DNA from: Paraburkholderia aromaticivorans
GTDB lineage: Bacteria > Pseudomonadota > Gammaproteobacteria > Burkholderiales > Burkholderiaceae
Direction: 5' to 3'
NCBI RefSeq assembly: GCF_012689525.1
Contig: NZ_CP051515.1
Location: forward strand, 992,001 to 1,056,000
Length of the DNA stretch: 64,000 nucleotides
Both the position numbers and the translations under genes were made by a program. Under the pieces are notes generated by a model. It was not told the DNA's origin. It was given only the letters and a program-made list of their open reading frames with translations, and searched no databases. Each line of letters begins with the position of its first letter. Positions within the stretch are counted from its first letter, which is position 1. Positions 24,780 through 34,513 of this stretch are shown here, piece after piece.

Positions 24780-25316
24780 ATGAACGGGGTTCCTTTTCCG
24801 GTTGGACCGTGCGTGATGACACTGGTGCTCGTCGCCGCACTGTGGGACATGCAAACGCGCCGGATTCCTAACTGGTTGGTGGCGACGGGATTGATCGTGG
24901 CGATACCGGTGCAGTGGTTCACGCACGGCGTCGTCGACGGAATGACGATGTGGCTGGGCGGCATGCTCGCGGGTGGCGCGATCTTCCTGCCAGGCTACGC
25001 GATGCGGCTGCTGGGCGCGGGCGACGTGAAGCTGATGGCAGCGATCGGTGCTTTCTGCGGCGCTTACGGCGCACTCGAAATTGGTTTGGCGACCTGTGTG
25101 ATCGGTGCAATCGGGTCGCTCGCAATATGGTTCCGGCGTCGCCAGATGCGCACCGGACTGAACGGGGTGGCGACATTGCTGGTCAGCTGCGCGACGCCGG
25201 GAAACGGCGCGCTGCGCAGGTCGGGCAGTGTGGCCGAAGGTAGTGCGACGGGGACCATGACTTACGGCGTCGCGATAGCAATAGGCAGCGCATGCGTGCT
25301 GTTCGCCAGCGTGTGA
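24780..25316 (+). CDS. cpaA: Tad prepilin peptidase (TadV/CpaA)
   Basis: 178 aa, polytopic membrane protein of the type IV prepilin peptidase A24 family, lacking the N-terminal methylase domain as usual for TadV/CpaA. The two catalytic aspartates are seen in WDMQTRRIPNW (Asp23) and GAGDVKLM (Asp82). It cleaves Flp and the TadE/TadF pseudopilins at the inner membrane. The ATG at 24780 follows GAGCAGGCA, 132 bp after flp. Confidence 0.93.
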   Translation: MNGVPFPVGPCVMTLVLVAALWDMQTRRIPNWLVATGLIVAIPVQWFTHGVVDGMTMWLGGMLAGGAIFLPGYAMRLLGAGDVKLMAAIGAFCGAYGALEIGLATCVIGAIGSLAIWFRRRQMRTGLNGVATLLVSCATPGNGALRRSGSVAEGSATGTMTYGVAIAIGSACVLFASV

Positions 25317-25353
25317 CGCGTGCCGGAGCGGGACAAAAAATCGGGGGTTGAAA

Positions 25354-26187
25354 ATGAAAAACGCGCGCGCTGTAACGATGCTGCTGATCGCGACGCTGGC
25401 TGGCCTCACCGCGGTGGTGTTCGCCTCGCGCTGGATGGTCTCGCAGTCGTCGAATACCACGACCAAGGTCGTGGTGGCGGCAGCCGATATCAATCTGGGT
25501 CAGCGGATCGGCCCGGACTACCTCAAGCTCACTGATTGGCCGTCCAATAGCGTGCCGCCCGGCTCGTACACCGACATCCAGAAACTCGACGGCCGCGTGC
25601 TGAAGGAAAGCCTGCTCCGCGGCGAACCGATTCTCGATGCGAAGCTCACGCCGGTCGGCACGCTCGGCGGCCTCTCGGCGGTGATCGGCGAAGGCAAGCG
25701 CGCCATCACGGTGCGCGTGAACGACGTGATCGGCGTGGCGGGCTTCGCGCTGCCGGGCAATTACGTCGACATCATCGTCAACACGCAGAAGGATGGCCGC
25801 GATCCTGGCGCAACGCGCGATCAGAACATCTCCAAGATCGTGCTCGAAAAGATTCTCGTGCTGGCCGTCGCGCAGGAAGTGGGCCGCGACGAGACCAAGC
25901 CGAAGGTGGTCGACGCGGTGACGCTCGAAGTGTCGCCGGAACAGGCCGAGAAGATCGACCTTGCACGCAGCATCGGCACGCTGTCGCTGGTGTTGCGTAA
26001 TCAGATCGATCCGAAAGCGATCGACACCGCCGGCGCCACCAAGGCCAGCCTGCTGCAAACGCCGGTCGCCGTGGCGCCCGCACCCGAACCGAAGCCGGTG
26101 CATATCGTGCGCAAAGTGGCGGCGCACGCGCCGGCCAACTGTGTGCGGGTACTCGACGGCGCCGACGCAAGACAAGAATGTTTTTGA
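25354..26187 (+). CDS. cpaB: Flp pilus assembly protein CpaB/RcpC
   Basis: 277 aa. One N-terminal TM segment is followed by an SAF/beta-clip domain (VVVAAADINLGQRIGPDYLK, with SVPPGSYTD and LKESLLRGEPIL) and the RcpC domain (RAITVRVNDVIGVAGFALPGN, VDIIVNTQ, VTLEVSPEQAEKIDLARSIG). These are the hallmark blocks of CpaB, a periplasmic factor that stabilises or modifies the secretin. The C-terminal tail after about 240 is Pro-rich and ends in a two-Cys segment. ATG at 25354 follows CGGGGG. Confidence 0.94.
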   Translation: MKNARAVTMLLIATLAGLTAVVFASRWMVSQSSNTTTKVVVAAADINLGQRIGPDYLKLTDWPSNSVPPGSYTDIQKLDGRVLKESLLRGEPILDAKLTPVGTLGGLSAVIGEGKRAITVRVNDVIGVAGFALPGNYVDIIVNTQKDGRDPGATRDQNISKIVLEKILVLAVAQEVGRDETKPKVVDAVTLEVSPEQAEKIDLARSIGTLSLVLRNQIDPKAIDTAGATKASLLQTPVAVAPAPEPKPVHIVRKVAAHAPANCVRVLDGADARQECF

Positions 26188-26274
26188 CAGGCCCAAGCCT
26201 GCAAGCCGTGACCGATGCGTGACTGACATTCAGATCAGCACGCACAAAAATGCGGCACATAACGGGGGTATGAC

Positions 26275-28086
26275 ATGAACGCCAGAACCACTCAGCGCGC
26301 TAGCGCGCCGCAGCACCCGCTCGGCCCGCGCGAAGCGAATTCGCGCTTGCCGCGGGGCCGCACCCGGATCGCCGAAGCTTGCACGTGTGTGCTGCTGGGC
26401 CTGTATCTGACGATGCTGCCGGTGGCGCAAGCGGCCGGCCAGAACGCCGCAGCGGGTGTGCCCGGTTTGCCGGACGTGCCGCTCACGGTGGCGTCGAACG
26501 GTTCGGTGCGTCTGACCATCGCCGCGAGCGGCATGGGAATGGGCGGGGGCGCTTCGTCCGGCGGCGCGCAGCAGGGTGCCCGTGGCCCGAATTGCAGCGG
26601 CCCGGTCGCCGAACATAGCTCGGTGACGATCCCGGTCGGCAAATCCGCGATGGTCGATGTGCGCGAACCGGTGAAGAGCCGCAGCGTCGGCAATCCGGCC
26701 ATCGTGCAGGCCATGCTCGTGTCCCCGCAAACACTGTATCTGCTCGGCTCCGACGTCGGTACCACCAACATGATCGTGCAGGGCCGCAGCGGCTCCTGCA
26801 CGATCATCGACGTGAGCGTCGGCGCGGATCCGGGCGGTCTGCAACAAACACTCGCCGCGCTGATGCCCGAGGAAACCGGTATTCAGGTGAAGGCCGCCGC
26901 CGATACGCTGGTGCTGACCGGCACGGTCTCCGATGCGGTCAAGGCCGAACGCGTGCTCGAACTGGCGCGCGCCTTCGTGGCCCGTCCGACCACCGCCTTG
27001 CAAAGCGCCGCGCCGATGGGCAGCGGCCCGTTGCCGCTCGGCGCCGCGCCGCGCGCGATGGGTATGCCGGCGCCGTCGCTTGGCGGCGCGGGTGGCGAAC
27101 GCATCATCAACATGATGCATGTGGCCGCGCCGCAGCAGGTCATGCTCGAAGTGAAGGTCGCCGAAGTCTCGAAGACGCTGATCGACCAGCTCGGCATGGC
27201 GGCCAATATCAACGGCGGCATCGGCAGCTGGAGCTTCGGCTTGCTCGCCAATTACCTGTCCGGGGGACTGAGCGCGCTGACCGCATCGAAAGCGAACAAC
27301 TCGCCGCTCAAGATGGTCGTCGATGCGCAGAAAACCGATCAGCTCGTGAAGATCCTCGCCGAGCCGAACCTGATGGCGATCAGCGGTCAGGAAGCGAGTT
27401 TCCTCGCGGGCGGCAAGGTCTATATTCCAGTGCCGCAAAGCAACGGTTCGGGCGGCACGACCATCGTGCTGCAGGAAGAACAGTACGGTGTCGGCCTGAC
27501 CTTCACGCCGACCGTGCTCGAAGGCGGCCGCATCAACCTGAAGGTGTCGCCGGAAGTGTCCGAACTGTCGTCCACCGGCGTAGTGGTCAGCGCCGGCAAC
27601 TCGAACACCACCTCGATCCTGCCGCTGATCACGACGCGGCGTGCCTCCACCACGCTGCAGGTGTTCGACGGCCAGAGCTTCGCGATCGGCGGTTTGCTGA
27701 AAAGTAACGTGACCGGCTCGATCAAGGGCTTGCCCGGCGCCGCGGAATTGCCGGTGCTCGGCGCGCTGTTCCGCAGCACCAGCTACGAGCAGGACAAGAC
27801 CGAACTGGTGTTCATCGTCACGCCGCGCCTCGCCAAACCGCTGCCGCAGCACTATCCGCTGCCGACCGACGGCTTCGGCGACGCCAGCGAAGGGGACGTG
27901 TACCTGACCGGCCACATGGAAGGCACGAAGCGCGCCGCGCCGGCTGCGGGCGCCTCGGCACCCGTCGTGGCACCGGCAACCGCGCCTGCACCCGCACCGG
28001 TTCCCGCACCCGCTCCGAGCGCGGCTGCGTCCGTGGCTGTGATCCCGGCCACGCCGGAAACCAGCGCCTCAAATGCCTCGCAGTAA
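26275..28086 (+). CDS. cpaC: Tad outer-membrane secretin CpaC/RcpA
   Basis: 603 aa. Signal peptide to about residue 53, a Gly-rich segment (about 80-105), a BON/N-domain (SVTIPVGKSAMVDV, VQAMLVSPQTLYLLGSDVGTT) and the secretin core (MLEVKVAEVSKTLIDQLGM, ILAEPNLMAISGQEASFLAGG, VGLTFTPTVLEGGRINLKVSPEVSEL-type block, FAIGGLLKSN, and PVLGALFRS). The C terminus (about 555-603) is an Ala/Pro repeat of low complexity. It forms the outer-membrane gate for the Flp pilus. Length is somewhat above CpaC because of the Gly-rich and Ala/Pro regions. Confidence 0.94.
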   Translation: MNARTTQRASAPQHPLGPREANSRLPRGRTRIAEACTCVLLGLYLTMLPVAQAAGQNAAAGVPGLPDVPLTVASNGSVRLTIAASGMGMGGGASSGGAQQGARGPNCSGPVAEHSSVTIPVGKSAMVDVREPVKSRSVGNPAIVQAMLVSPQTLYLLGSDVGTTNMIVQGRSGSCTIIDVSVGADPGGLQQTLAALMPEETGIQVKAAADTLVLTGTVSDAVKAERVLELARAFVARPTTALQSAAPMGSGPLPLGAAPRAMGMPAPSLGGAGGERIINMMHVAAPQQVMLEVKVAEVSKTLIDQLGMAANINGGIGSWSFGLLANYLSGGLSALTASKANNSPLKMVVDAQKTDQLVKILAEPNLMAISGQEASFLAGGKVYIPVPQSNGSGGTTIVLQEEQYGVGLTFTPTVLEGGRINLKVSPEVSELSSTGVVVSAGNSNTTSILPLITTRRASTTLQVFDGQSFAIGGLLKSNVTGSIKGLPGAAELPVLGALFRSTSYEQDKTELVFIVTPRLAKPLPQHYPLPTDGFGDASEGDVYLTGHMEGTKRAAPAAGASAPVVAPATAPAPAPVPAPAPSAAASVAVIPATPETSASNASQ

Positions 28087-28109
28087 TGCGCGGCCTACCG
28101 GAGATCGAC

Positions 28110-28403
28110 ATGACAAGCACCAAGACACTGATCCGCACGGCGCTGTGCGCCGGCTTGAGCGCCGCGCTCGCCGGCTGCCTGAGCTCGACGCCGCACTGGG
28201 ACGCGACGTTCGGCGACTCGGTCAACCAGATCAAGGAAATGCAGACGCTCAATCCCAATGCCTCGGCAAACACCGATCCGGTTGCGGGTATCGACGGCAC
28301 GGCAGCGGCCGCTGCGCAGAAGAGCTACGCCAAATCGTTCACGGCGCCGCCCGCGCCGACCAATAACTTCGCGATCGGCATCGGCTCATCGAACTCGTAT
28401 TGA
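28110..28403 (+). CDS. Small pilus-locus lipoprotein
   Basis: 97 aa with a lipoprotein signal, lipobox LAGC at about residue 25 (LSAALAGC), then a polar mature part rich in Asn, Ala and Thr. No strong family is recognisable; position directly after the secretin gene suggests a pilotin or RcpB/CpaD-type partner. ATG at 28110 is preceded by CCGGAGATCGAC; the ATG at 28086 overlapping the secretin stop would give a poor signal peptide. The frame ends just before tadZ. Confidence 0.75.
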   Translation: MTSTKTLIRTALCAGLSAALAGCLSSTPHWDATFGDSVNQIKEMQTLNPNASANTDPVAGIDGTAAAAAQKSYAKSFTAPPAPTNNFAIGIGSSNSY

Positions 28404-28449
28404 CGCGGCACAACCAGGCGGCCAGGTCCGGCGCCAGCGGAGACTTACC

Positions 28450-29652
28450 ATGATCGACACCCTTCTGATTTCGTCCAGCGCCGAGCGCGCGCCGCAGATC
28501 GCGGCGCGTCTCGAGGCAAGCGGCATCGCGTTTCGTCTGCGTACGCTGCACGGTACGGCGAAGCAGTTGCGCGTGCACGCCGCGGCGATCAAGAGCGCCG
28601 ATCTGCTGATCGTCGACGACGCCGACCTGGCGCCGCGCGATCTGAGCGGCGTCGAAGAGGTGCTGTCCCACCTGCCGCATCTGCATTGCATGCTGGTGAC
28701 CCCCGCGCCGTCGACCACGCTGCTGATGGCGGCGATGCGCGTCGGCGTGCGGCACGTGCTGTCCTGGCCGCTCGACGACGGCGAGATCGCCGACGCGCTC
28801 GCCCACGTCTCGGCAAAGAAACACGCCGGCGTGCGCCGCGATGGGCGCGTGGTGTCGTTCACTTCCTGCAAGGGCGGCAGCGGCACGACACTGATCGCCG
28901 TGAATCTCGCCTACGCATTGGCCTCCTTGCGCGACAAGCGCGTGCTTCTGATCGACCTCAACCAGCAATTCGCCGACGCGAGCTTGCTGGTCGCCGACAA
29001 AGCGCCGCCCGCCACGCTCGCGGACCTGTGCTCGCAGATCGATCGGCTCGACGCCGCTTTCTTCGAAGCCTGCGTGATGCACGTGCACGCGAATCTCGAC
29101 GTGCTGGCCGGCGCGGGTGATCCGGTCAAATCGGGCGAACTGCGCGCCGCGCATCTCGAACGGATTCTCACGCTGGTGCGCGAGCAATACGACGCGGTGC
29201 TGATCGACGTCGGTCAGAACATCAATCCGCTCGCGATCCACGCGCTCGATCACAGCGACTCGATCTGCATGGTGGTGCGGCAGAACATTCTCTACCTGCA
29301 TGCGGGCCGCCGCATGCTCGACATCTTCAAGGAGCTCAGCTATCCGGCGAGCAAGGTGAAGGTGATCGTCAATCAGTACGACAAGAACGCGCGCATCGAC
29401 CTGGCGACGCTCGAAGAAACGTTCGGCGCAAAGGTCGCGCATCAGCTGCCGCGCGACGAGAAGCAGGCCACCGAGGCGCTGAATCACGGCGTGCCGCTCG
29501 TGACCGGCGCGAAGGGCGGCGCGCTCGCCCAGGGCATCTCGCAACTCGCCGCGCTGCTGTGGCCGTTGCCGGTAGTGGAGCGCAAGAGCGTGCTGGGCCG
29601 TCTGTTCCAAAGCCGGCCGAATTCGCCGCCGCAACTGAAGCCTGGACACTGA
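28450..29652 (+). CDS. cpaE: TadZ/CpaE pilus localisation ATPase
   Basis: 400 aa. Residues about 1-125 form a degenerate receiver-like domain (TLLISSSAERAPQI, LLIVDDADLAPRDL). From about 132 a MinD/ParA-like domain follows, with a deviant Walker A (FTSCKGGSGTTLIAVNL, Lys141) and VLLIDLNQQFADASLLV. TadZ/CpaE places the pilus machine at a cell pole. ATG at 28450 lies 46 bp after the lipoprotein gene. Confidence 0.93.
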   Translation: MIDTLLISSSAERAPQIAARLEASGIAFRLRTLHGTAKQLRVHAAAIKSADLLIVDDADLAPRDLSGVEEVLSHLPHLHCMLVTPAPSTTLLMAAMRVGVRHVLSWPLDDGEIADALAHVSAKKHAGVRRDGRVVSFTSCKGGSGTTLIAVNLAYALASLRDKRVLLIDLNQQFADASLLVADKAPPATLADLCSQIDRLDAAFFEACVMHVHANLDVLAGAGDPVKSGELRAAHLERILTLVREQYDAVLIDVGQNINPLAIHALDHSDSICMVVRQNILYLHAGRRMLDIFKELSYPASKVKVIVNQYDKNARIDLATLEETFGAKVAHQLPRDEKQATEALNHGVPLVTGAKGGALAQGISQLAALLWPLPVVERKSVLGRLFQSRPNSPPQLKPGH

Positions 29653-29706
29653 TCCGCCTGAATCCGTTCAGGCTGGGTTGCCATCGAAAAGAATGCGGAG
29701 AGCACC

Positions 29707-31086
29707 ATGTCATTGCGCGAACAGTTGATGATCCAGAGCGGCACTATGCCGTTCGACAGCGCCAGTCCCGCGGCCACCGCCGGCGTGGCCGCCGAGAGCC
29801 TCGCGGCGCGGCGCGCGTATCAGCAGCTCAAGATGAACATTCATCAGGCGATCATCGACCGGGTGGAGCTCGACAAGCTGCAACGGCTGTCGCCCGAGCA
29901 GATCAAGCGTGAACTGGCGCAACTGGTGGAGCGGATCGTCGACGAAGACAAGATTCCGATGAACGAACTCGAGCGCCGCCGTCTCGCCCAGGACGTGCAC
30001 GACGAAATGGTCGGCCTCGGCCCGCTCGAACCGCTGCTCAACGATCCGACCATTTCCGACATTCTGGTCAACACGTCGCAGCACGTGTACGTGGAACGGC
30101 GCGGGCGCCTCGAACACACCGACGTGACCTTCTACGACGACGCGCATCTGATGAAGATCATCGAGCGCATTGTCTCGCGCGTGGGCCGCCGGATCGACGA
30201 ATCCACGCCGATGGTCGATGCGCGCCTGCCCGACGGCTCGCGGGTCAACGCGATCATTCCGCCGTCGGCGATCGACGGACCGCTGGTGTCGATTCGCCGC
30301 TTCGCGGTGAATCCGCTCACCGTCACCGACATGGTGAACAACCAGAGCTTCACGCCCGCGATGGCGCAACTGCTCGAAGCGCTGATCAAGTCGAAGCTGA
30401 ACGTACTGATTTCGGGCGGCACGGGCAGCGGCAAGACAACGTTGCTCAATCTGCTCTCCGGCTTTATTCCGGAAGACGAACGGGTCGTGACCATCGAAGA
30501 CGCGGCCGAATTGCAGATGCGTCAGCAACACGTGCTGCGGCTCGAAACGCGGCCGCCGAATATCGAAGGCAAGGGGGAAATCTCGCAGCGCTCGCTGGTG
30601 CGCAACGCGCTGCGGATGCGTCCCGACCGTATCGTGCTGGGCGAAGTGCGCGGCGCCGAAGCGCTCGACATGCTGCACGCCATGAACACCGGCCACGAAG
30701 GTTCGATGGCGACGCTGCACGCGAACACGCCGCGCGACGCGCTCACGCGGCTCGAAAACATGGTCGGCATGGCGGGTCTGACGATGCCGATCAAGGCGAT
30801 CCGTCAGCAGATCGCGTCAGCCATCACGGTGGTGGTGCAGGCGTCGCGCCTCACTGACGGGCGCCGCAAGCTGATGAGCATCTCCGAAATCACCGGCATG
30901 GAAGGCGACATCATCAACATGCAGGAGATCTTCGCGTTCAAACGTACCGGTGTCGACGAAAACGGCATGATCAAAGGCTATTTCTGCGCGAGCGGCGTGC
31001 GGCCGAAATTCTGCGAGCGGCTGGCGGGCTTCGGCATCGTGCTGCCGGACCAGATGTTCGATCCGGCACGGCGTTTCGAAGTATGA
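29707..31086 (+). CDS. cpaF: Tad secretion ATPase TadA/CpaF
   Basis: 459 aa, GspE/VirB11-type hexameric ATPase. N-terminal helical region, then [20 protein letters not shown], Walker [16 protein letters not shown] ([18 protein letters not shown], about 235-250), the Asp box [12 protein letters not shown], Walker [21 protein letters not shown] and the His box [15 protein letters not shown]. It powers Flp polymerisation. The start follows GGAGAGCACC. Confidence 0.96.
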   Translation: MSLREQLMIQSGTMPFDSASPAATAGVAAESLAARRAYQQLKMNIHQAIIDRVELDKLQRLSPEQIKRELAQLVERIVDEDKIPMNELERRRLAQDVHDEMVGLGPLEPLLNDPTISDILVNTSQHVYVERRGRLEHTDVTFYDDAHLMKIIERIVSRVGRRIDESTPMVDARLPDGSRVNAIIPPSAIDGPLVSIRRFAVNPLTVTDMVNNQSFTPAMAQLLEALIKSKLNVLISGGTGSGKTTLLNLLSGFIPEDERVVTIEDAAELQMRQQHVLRLETRPPNIEGKGEISQRSLVRNALRMRPDRIVLGEVRGAEALDMLHAMNTGHEGSMATLHANTPRDALTRLENMVGMAGLTMPIKAIRQQIASAITVVVQASRLTDGRRKLMSISEITGMEGDIINMQEIFAFKRTGVDENGMIKGYFCASGVRPKFCERLAGFGIVLPDQMFDPARRFEV

Positions 31087-31113
31087 ACGCGCAACGGGTT
31101 TGAGGAGAGGGAC

Positions 31114-32091
31114 ATGAACACGTCGTTTATCGGCTTTGCGGTGCTCGCGTTTCTCGCGGTCGTGCTGGCCATCGAGGCCGTCTATCTGTTCTGGAGCAGC
31201 CATCGCGGCAAGGACGTCAAGCGCATGGACGAGCGCATTCGCGCGCTCTCCGCGGGCGGCAACGTGAGCAGCCAACAGATCTCGATCCTCAAGCAGCGCA
31301 TGCTGAGCGAGTCGCCGTTCGTCACACAACTGCTGCTGCGCATGCCGCGCGTGCACGCGCTCGACCGGCAGTTGCAACAGTCCGGGCTGAAGTGGTCGGT
31401 GGCGCGCTTCGTCACTTATACGCTGCTGTGCGCGGTTGCGGGCGCCTTTGCCGGCTTCGTGCTGCACGCGCCCGCGCTGGTGCTGGGTGTGTTCGCCGCG
31501 CTGGCCAGCCTGCTCCCGACCATGGTTCTGCGCCGCAAGCGCACCAAACGCGTGCGGCAACTCGAGCGCCAGTTGCCCGACGCAGCCGACCTGATCTCCC
31601 GCGCGTTGCGCGCCGGTCACTCCTTTCCGGCCGCGCTCGGCATGGTCGGCCAGGAACTGCCCAATCCGCTCGGCGGCGAATTCGCGCTGGTGTTCGACGA
31701 GATCAACTACGGCGTGTCGATGAACGACGCGCTTCTGAACATGGTGAACCGCGTGCCGGTCGAGGACCTGCGCTACTTCGTGATCGCCGTGCTGATCCAG
31801 CGCGAGGCGGGCGGCAATCTGGCGGAGATTCTCGGTTCCATCGCGGGCATCATTCGCGAGCGGCTCAAGCTGCTCGGCAAGGTGCGCGTGCTGTCGGCGG
31901 AAGGGCGCCTGTCGGCCTGGGTGCTCGCCATATTGCCGTTCGCGCTTCTGGGACTGCTGACGCTGCTCAATCCGGGCTACATCAGCGTGTTCTGGAAAGA
32001 CCCGGCCGGCGTGCAACTCGCCGGCGTGGCGATCACGATGATGCTGTTCGGCATCTTGTGGATGCGCAAAGTCGTGCGCATCCATATCTAG
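31114..32091 (+). CDS. tadB: Tad inner-membrane platform protein TadB
   Basis: 325 aa. N-terminal TM, cytoplasmic stretch, two central TM segments (about 97-140), then the T2SS GspF-like domain (LERQLPDAADLISRALRAGH, SFPAALGMVGQEL, RYFVIAVLIQREAGGNLAEI) and two C-terminal TMs. TadB and TadC form the platform on which the ATPase acts. Start follows GAGGAGAGGGAC. Confidence 0.95.
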   Translation: MNTSFIGFAVLAFLAVVLAIEAVYLFWSSHRGKDVKRMDERIRALSAGGNVSSQQISILKQRMLSESPFVTQLLLRMPRVHALDRQLQQSGLKWSVARFVTYTLLCAVAGAFAGFVLHAPALVLGVFAALASLLPTMVLRRKRTKRVRQLERQLPDAADLISRALRAGHSFPAALGMVGQELPNPLGGEFALVFDEINYGVSMNDALLNMVNRVPVEDLRYFVIAVLIQREAGGNLAEILGSIAGIIRERLKLLGKVRVLSAEGRLSAWVLAILPFALLGLLTLLNPGYISVFWKDPAGVQLAGVAITMMLFGILWMRKVVRIHI

Positions 32092-32135
32092 ACCATCGCT
32101 TTCGACACGAGGAGCGCGGGCCCGGCCCGCAGACC

Positions 32136-33092
32136 ATGAAAATAGAACAGATCGTGATGCTGGGGGTGATGTTCCTGATCGTGTTCGGCGCGGCGCTCAA
32201 GGCGATGACGTTGCTGCGCCCCGATCCTGTCCAACGGCGCATCGAGGAGCTCGGGCAGCCGGGCGCGCCCAGTGAAGCCGACGCCGGCGCGCAAAAGAGC
32301 TGGGTCGAGACCGTCACGAAGATGTCCGAGCGGGTCGCCAAACTGTCGCTGCCGAAAGAGGACTGGGACAAGTCGGCGCTGCGTCTGCGCTTCGCGAACG
32401 CGGGCATCCGCACGCCGTCCGCGCCGGCCATCTATTTCGCCACCAAGACGGTGCTGGCGCTCGCGCTGCCGGCCCTTGCGCTGATCTTTTTCGGCAACGC
32501 CTTCGAAGCCGATCAAGGCATGTATCTGCTGCTGACGGTGCTGGCCGCGTCGGCGCTCGGCTTCTATCTGCCGAACCTCGTGATGACGCGCCTCGTCGAA
32601 AGCCGTCAACGCAAGCTGTTCGAAGATCTGCCCGACGCGCTCGATCTGATGACCGTGTGCGTGGAAGCGGGGCTCGGCCTCGACGCGGCGATGATGCGCG
32701 TCACCCAGGAAATCGGCGTGAAGAGCCACGCGCTCAAAGACGAATTCGACATGGTGCTGCTGGAATTGCGCGCCGGCTCGGGGCGCGACAAGGCGTTGCG
32801 CAACCTGTCGCTGCGCACCGGCGTGGAAGATATCGACACGCTCGCCGCAATGCTGATCCAGGCGGACCGCTTCGGCACCAGCGTGGGCGACTCGCTCCGT
32901 GTTTATACCGACAACCTGCGCACCAAGCGACGCTTGCGCGCGGAGGAACAGGCTGCCAAGATCGCCCTGAAGCTCCTGTTTCCGCTGATGTTTTTTATCT
33001 TTCCGACGCTGCTGACCGTGCTGATCGGTCCGTCGGCGATCCAGATCGTGCGCCAGCTGTTCCCGGCCATCAAGACCATGACGGGCGGTTGA
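32136..33092 (+). CDS. tadC: Tad inner-membrane platform protein TadC
   Basis: 318 aa. It has the TadC layout: one N-terminal TM, linker, two TMs, then a GspF domain (FEDLPDALDLMTVCVEAGLG, LDAAMMRVTQEIG, LAAMLIQADRFGTSVGDSLR) and a C-terminal TM pair (LLFPLMFFIFPTLLTVLIG). ATG at 32136 is 44 bp after tadB and follows CGAGGAGCG upstream. A longer frame reaching back into tadB is a shadow. Confidence 0.95.
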   Translation: MKIEQIVMLGVMFLIVFGAALKAMTLLRPDPVQRRIEELGQPGAPSEADAGAQKSWVETVTKMSERVAKLSLPKEDWDKSALRLRFANAGIRTPSAPAIYFATKTVLALALPALALIFFGNAFEADQGMYLLLTVLAASALGFYLPNLVMTRLVESRQRKLFEDLPDALDLMTVCVEAGLGLDAAMMRVTQEIGVKSHALKDEFDMVLLELRAGSGRDKALRNLSLRTGVEDIDTLAAMLIQADRFGTSVGDSLRVYTDNLRTKRRLRAEEQAAKIALKLLFPLMFFIFPTLLTVLIGPSAIQIVRQLFPAIKTMTGG

Positions 33093-33118
33093 ACGCCAGG
33101 CATTCACCGGGGAATCCC

Positions 33119-33985
33119 ATGTTCGCATCCAGCCCGTTTCCTGACCTCCTGCAACACGCCAGCGTGTGGCTGCGCATGTACGCGCTCGGACTGGTGATGA
33201 TGGCCGCGGGCGCGGCGCTGGAACGGCGCTGGCCCGCCGCGATGCTGCAATCGCGCGCCGGCCAGCGTTTCAACGTGACCTATGCGGGCGTCTATCTGGC
33301 GATCGTGGAAGCGATGAAGCCGTTGACGGCGGCGGCGAGTATCGCGATCGTGAACGCGCTCGGCGGGGGCATGGTGGTGCTGAACTCGCACGGCTTGGGC
33401 GCGTTGGCTTCGTTCGTGATCGTGCTGCTCACTATCGACGTGCTCGAATATGCGTTTCATCGCCTGCAGCACACGTGGCCCGTGCTGTGGAAGCTGCATT
33501 CGCTGCACCATAGCGCGGTCGAATTCAATGTCACGGTCGCCTTGCGGCACCACTGGGTCGAGTCCCTCATCAAGGGTTGTCTGCTTTATCCGCTGGTCGG
33601 CGTGCTGTTCAAGGTCGAACCATGGATTGTCGGCTCGACTTCGATCGTGTTCATGTTGGGTCATTATTTCGCGCATATGAACCTGCGTGTCGACCTCGGT
33701 CGCTACATCACGTGGGTCAACAATCCGCAATATCACCGCCTGCATCATTCGAACCGCACCGAGCATTTCGACCATAACTTCACGCAACTGCTGCCGCTGT
33801 GGGATCACCTGTTCGACACGCAGTGGGTGCCGGCCAGAGAAGAGTGGCCGGCCACCGGTCTCGACGACGGCGCGCAGCCGCACTCGCTGCTGGAAGCGTT
33901 CTGCTGGCCGCTGCGCCTGCACGCCGAACGCGGCGCGGGGCTTGCCGGCAAGCCGGTGCCGGCGCTGGACAAGGAGACGAAATGA
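33119..33985 (+). CDS. Fatty-acid hydroxylase/sterol desaturase-family membrane protein
   Basis: 288 aa, several TM segments and the three histidine clusters of the di-iron hydroxylase superfamily: HRLQH (in YAFHRLQHTWP), HSLHHS (LWKLHSLHHSAVEFN) and HRLHHS (NPQYHRLHHSNRTEHFDHNF). Members hydroxylate or desaturate lipids in the membrane. It lies 26 bp after tadC and its stop overlaps the tadE start (ATGA), so it is part of the pilus operon. This gene is not part of the usual Tad core; it might modify lipids around the pilus or have been captured. ATG at 33119 follows CCGGGGAATC. Confidence 0.9.
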   Translation: MFASSPFPDLLQHASVWLRMYALGLVMMAAGAALERRWPAAMLQSRAGQRFNVTYAGVYLAIVEAMKPLTAAASIAIVNALGGGMVVLNSHGLGALASFVIVLLTIDVLEYAFHRLQHTWPVLWKLHSLHHSAVEFNVTVALRHHWVESLIKGCLLYPLVGVLFKVEPWIVGSTSIVFMLGHYFAHMNLRVDLGRYITWVNNPQYHRLHHSNRTEHFDHNFTQLLPLWDHLFDTQWVPAREEWPATGLDDGAQPHSLLEAFCWPLRLHAERGAGLAGKPVPALDKETK

Positions 33986-34512
33986 AAGCCGTTCGCCGGA
34001 ACTCCACCCCTAACGTAGAAGCGCGCGCGAGCAGACGCGGACTCACGCGCAAGCAACGCGGCGTGACCACGGTCGAGTTCGCGTTGATCGCGCCGCTGCT
34101 GTTCCTGCTGCTGTGCATCGCCATCGACCTCGGCATCGCGATGTGGGTCAATCTGACCATGCAATACGCGGTGCGGGAAGGCGCGCGCTATTCGGTGACG
34201 GGCCAGACCAACCTCGATCCGAACGCGACCAACCAGCAGCGTTATCTGGCTGTCGTGCAGGAGATCAAGAACAGCTCGATGGGTCTCTATTCGCTCGTCT
34301 CGCCGAGTTACGTGATCACCATCAACGGCGCGAGCCAGACCTACAACACGCAGACGAGTTACAGCACTGGCATGTTCGGCAATCCCGGCGACATCGTGGT
34401 GCTGCAGATCAATTGCATCTGGCCGCTTCTCACACCGCTGGTCAAGCCGTTCTTCGCCAACGGCAAGTTCAGCTTCAGCGTCGCGGCGACGATGCGTAAC
34501 GAGGGCTTCTGA
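33982..34512 (+). CDS. tadE: TadE-type pseudopilin
   Basis: 176 aa. Basic N terminus, then the TadE-like motif KQRGVTTVEFALIAPLLFLL with Gly27 as the probable peptidase site and the Glu of TVEFA at position 5 of the processed form, followed by a long hydrophobic helix and EGARYSVTGQTNL. The rest is a periplasmic beta-rich domain. Start overlaps the stop of the hydroxylase gene by 4 bp. TadE is a minor pilin needed for Flp pilus biogenesis. Confidence 0.92.
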   Translation: MKAVRRNSTPNVEARASRRGLTRKQRGVTTVEFALIAPLLFLLLCIAIDLGIAMWVNLTMQYAVREGARYSVTGQTNLDPNATNQQRYLAVVQEIKNSSMGLYSLVSPSYVITINGASQTYNTQTSYSTGMFGNPGDIVVLQINCIWPLLTPLVKPFFANGKFSFSVAATMRNEGF

Positions 34513-34513
34513 C

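Noticed and set aside
26230..27915. Long minus-strand ORF of 561 codons opposite the secretin gene
   Set aside because: Composition is His/Arg-rich shadow sequence typical of the antisense of a GC-rich gene, with no domain; the plus-strand secretin explains the region fully. The same applies to 5591-6496, 30817-32085, 42079-43560 and 54281-55993.
27950..28075. Ala/Pro repeat at the end of the secretin gene as a separate repeat element
   Set aside because: It is an in-frame low-complexity tail of the protein, not a DNA repeat or CRISPR-like array.
31392..32135. N-terminal extension of the tadC reading frame through tadB
   Set aside because: The extension is tadB read in another frame (Arg/Gly-rich); the ATG at 32136 gives the standard TadC N terminus.
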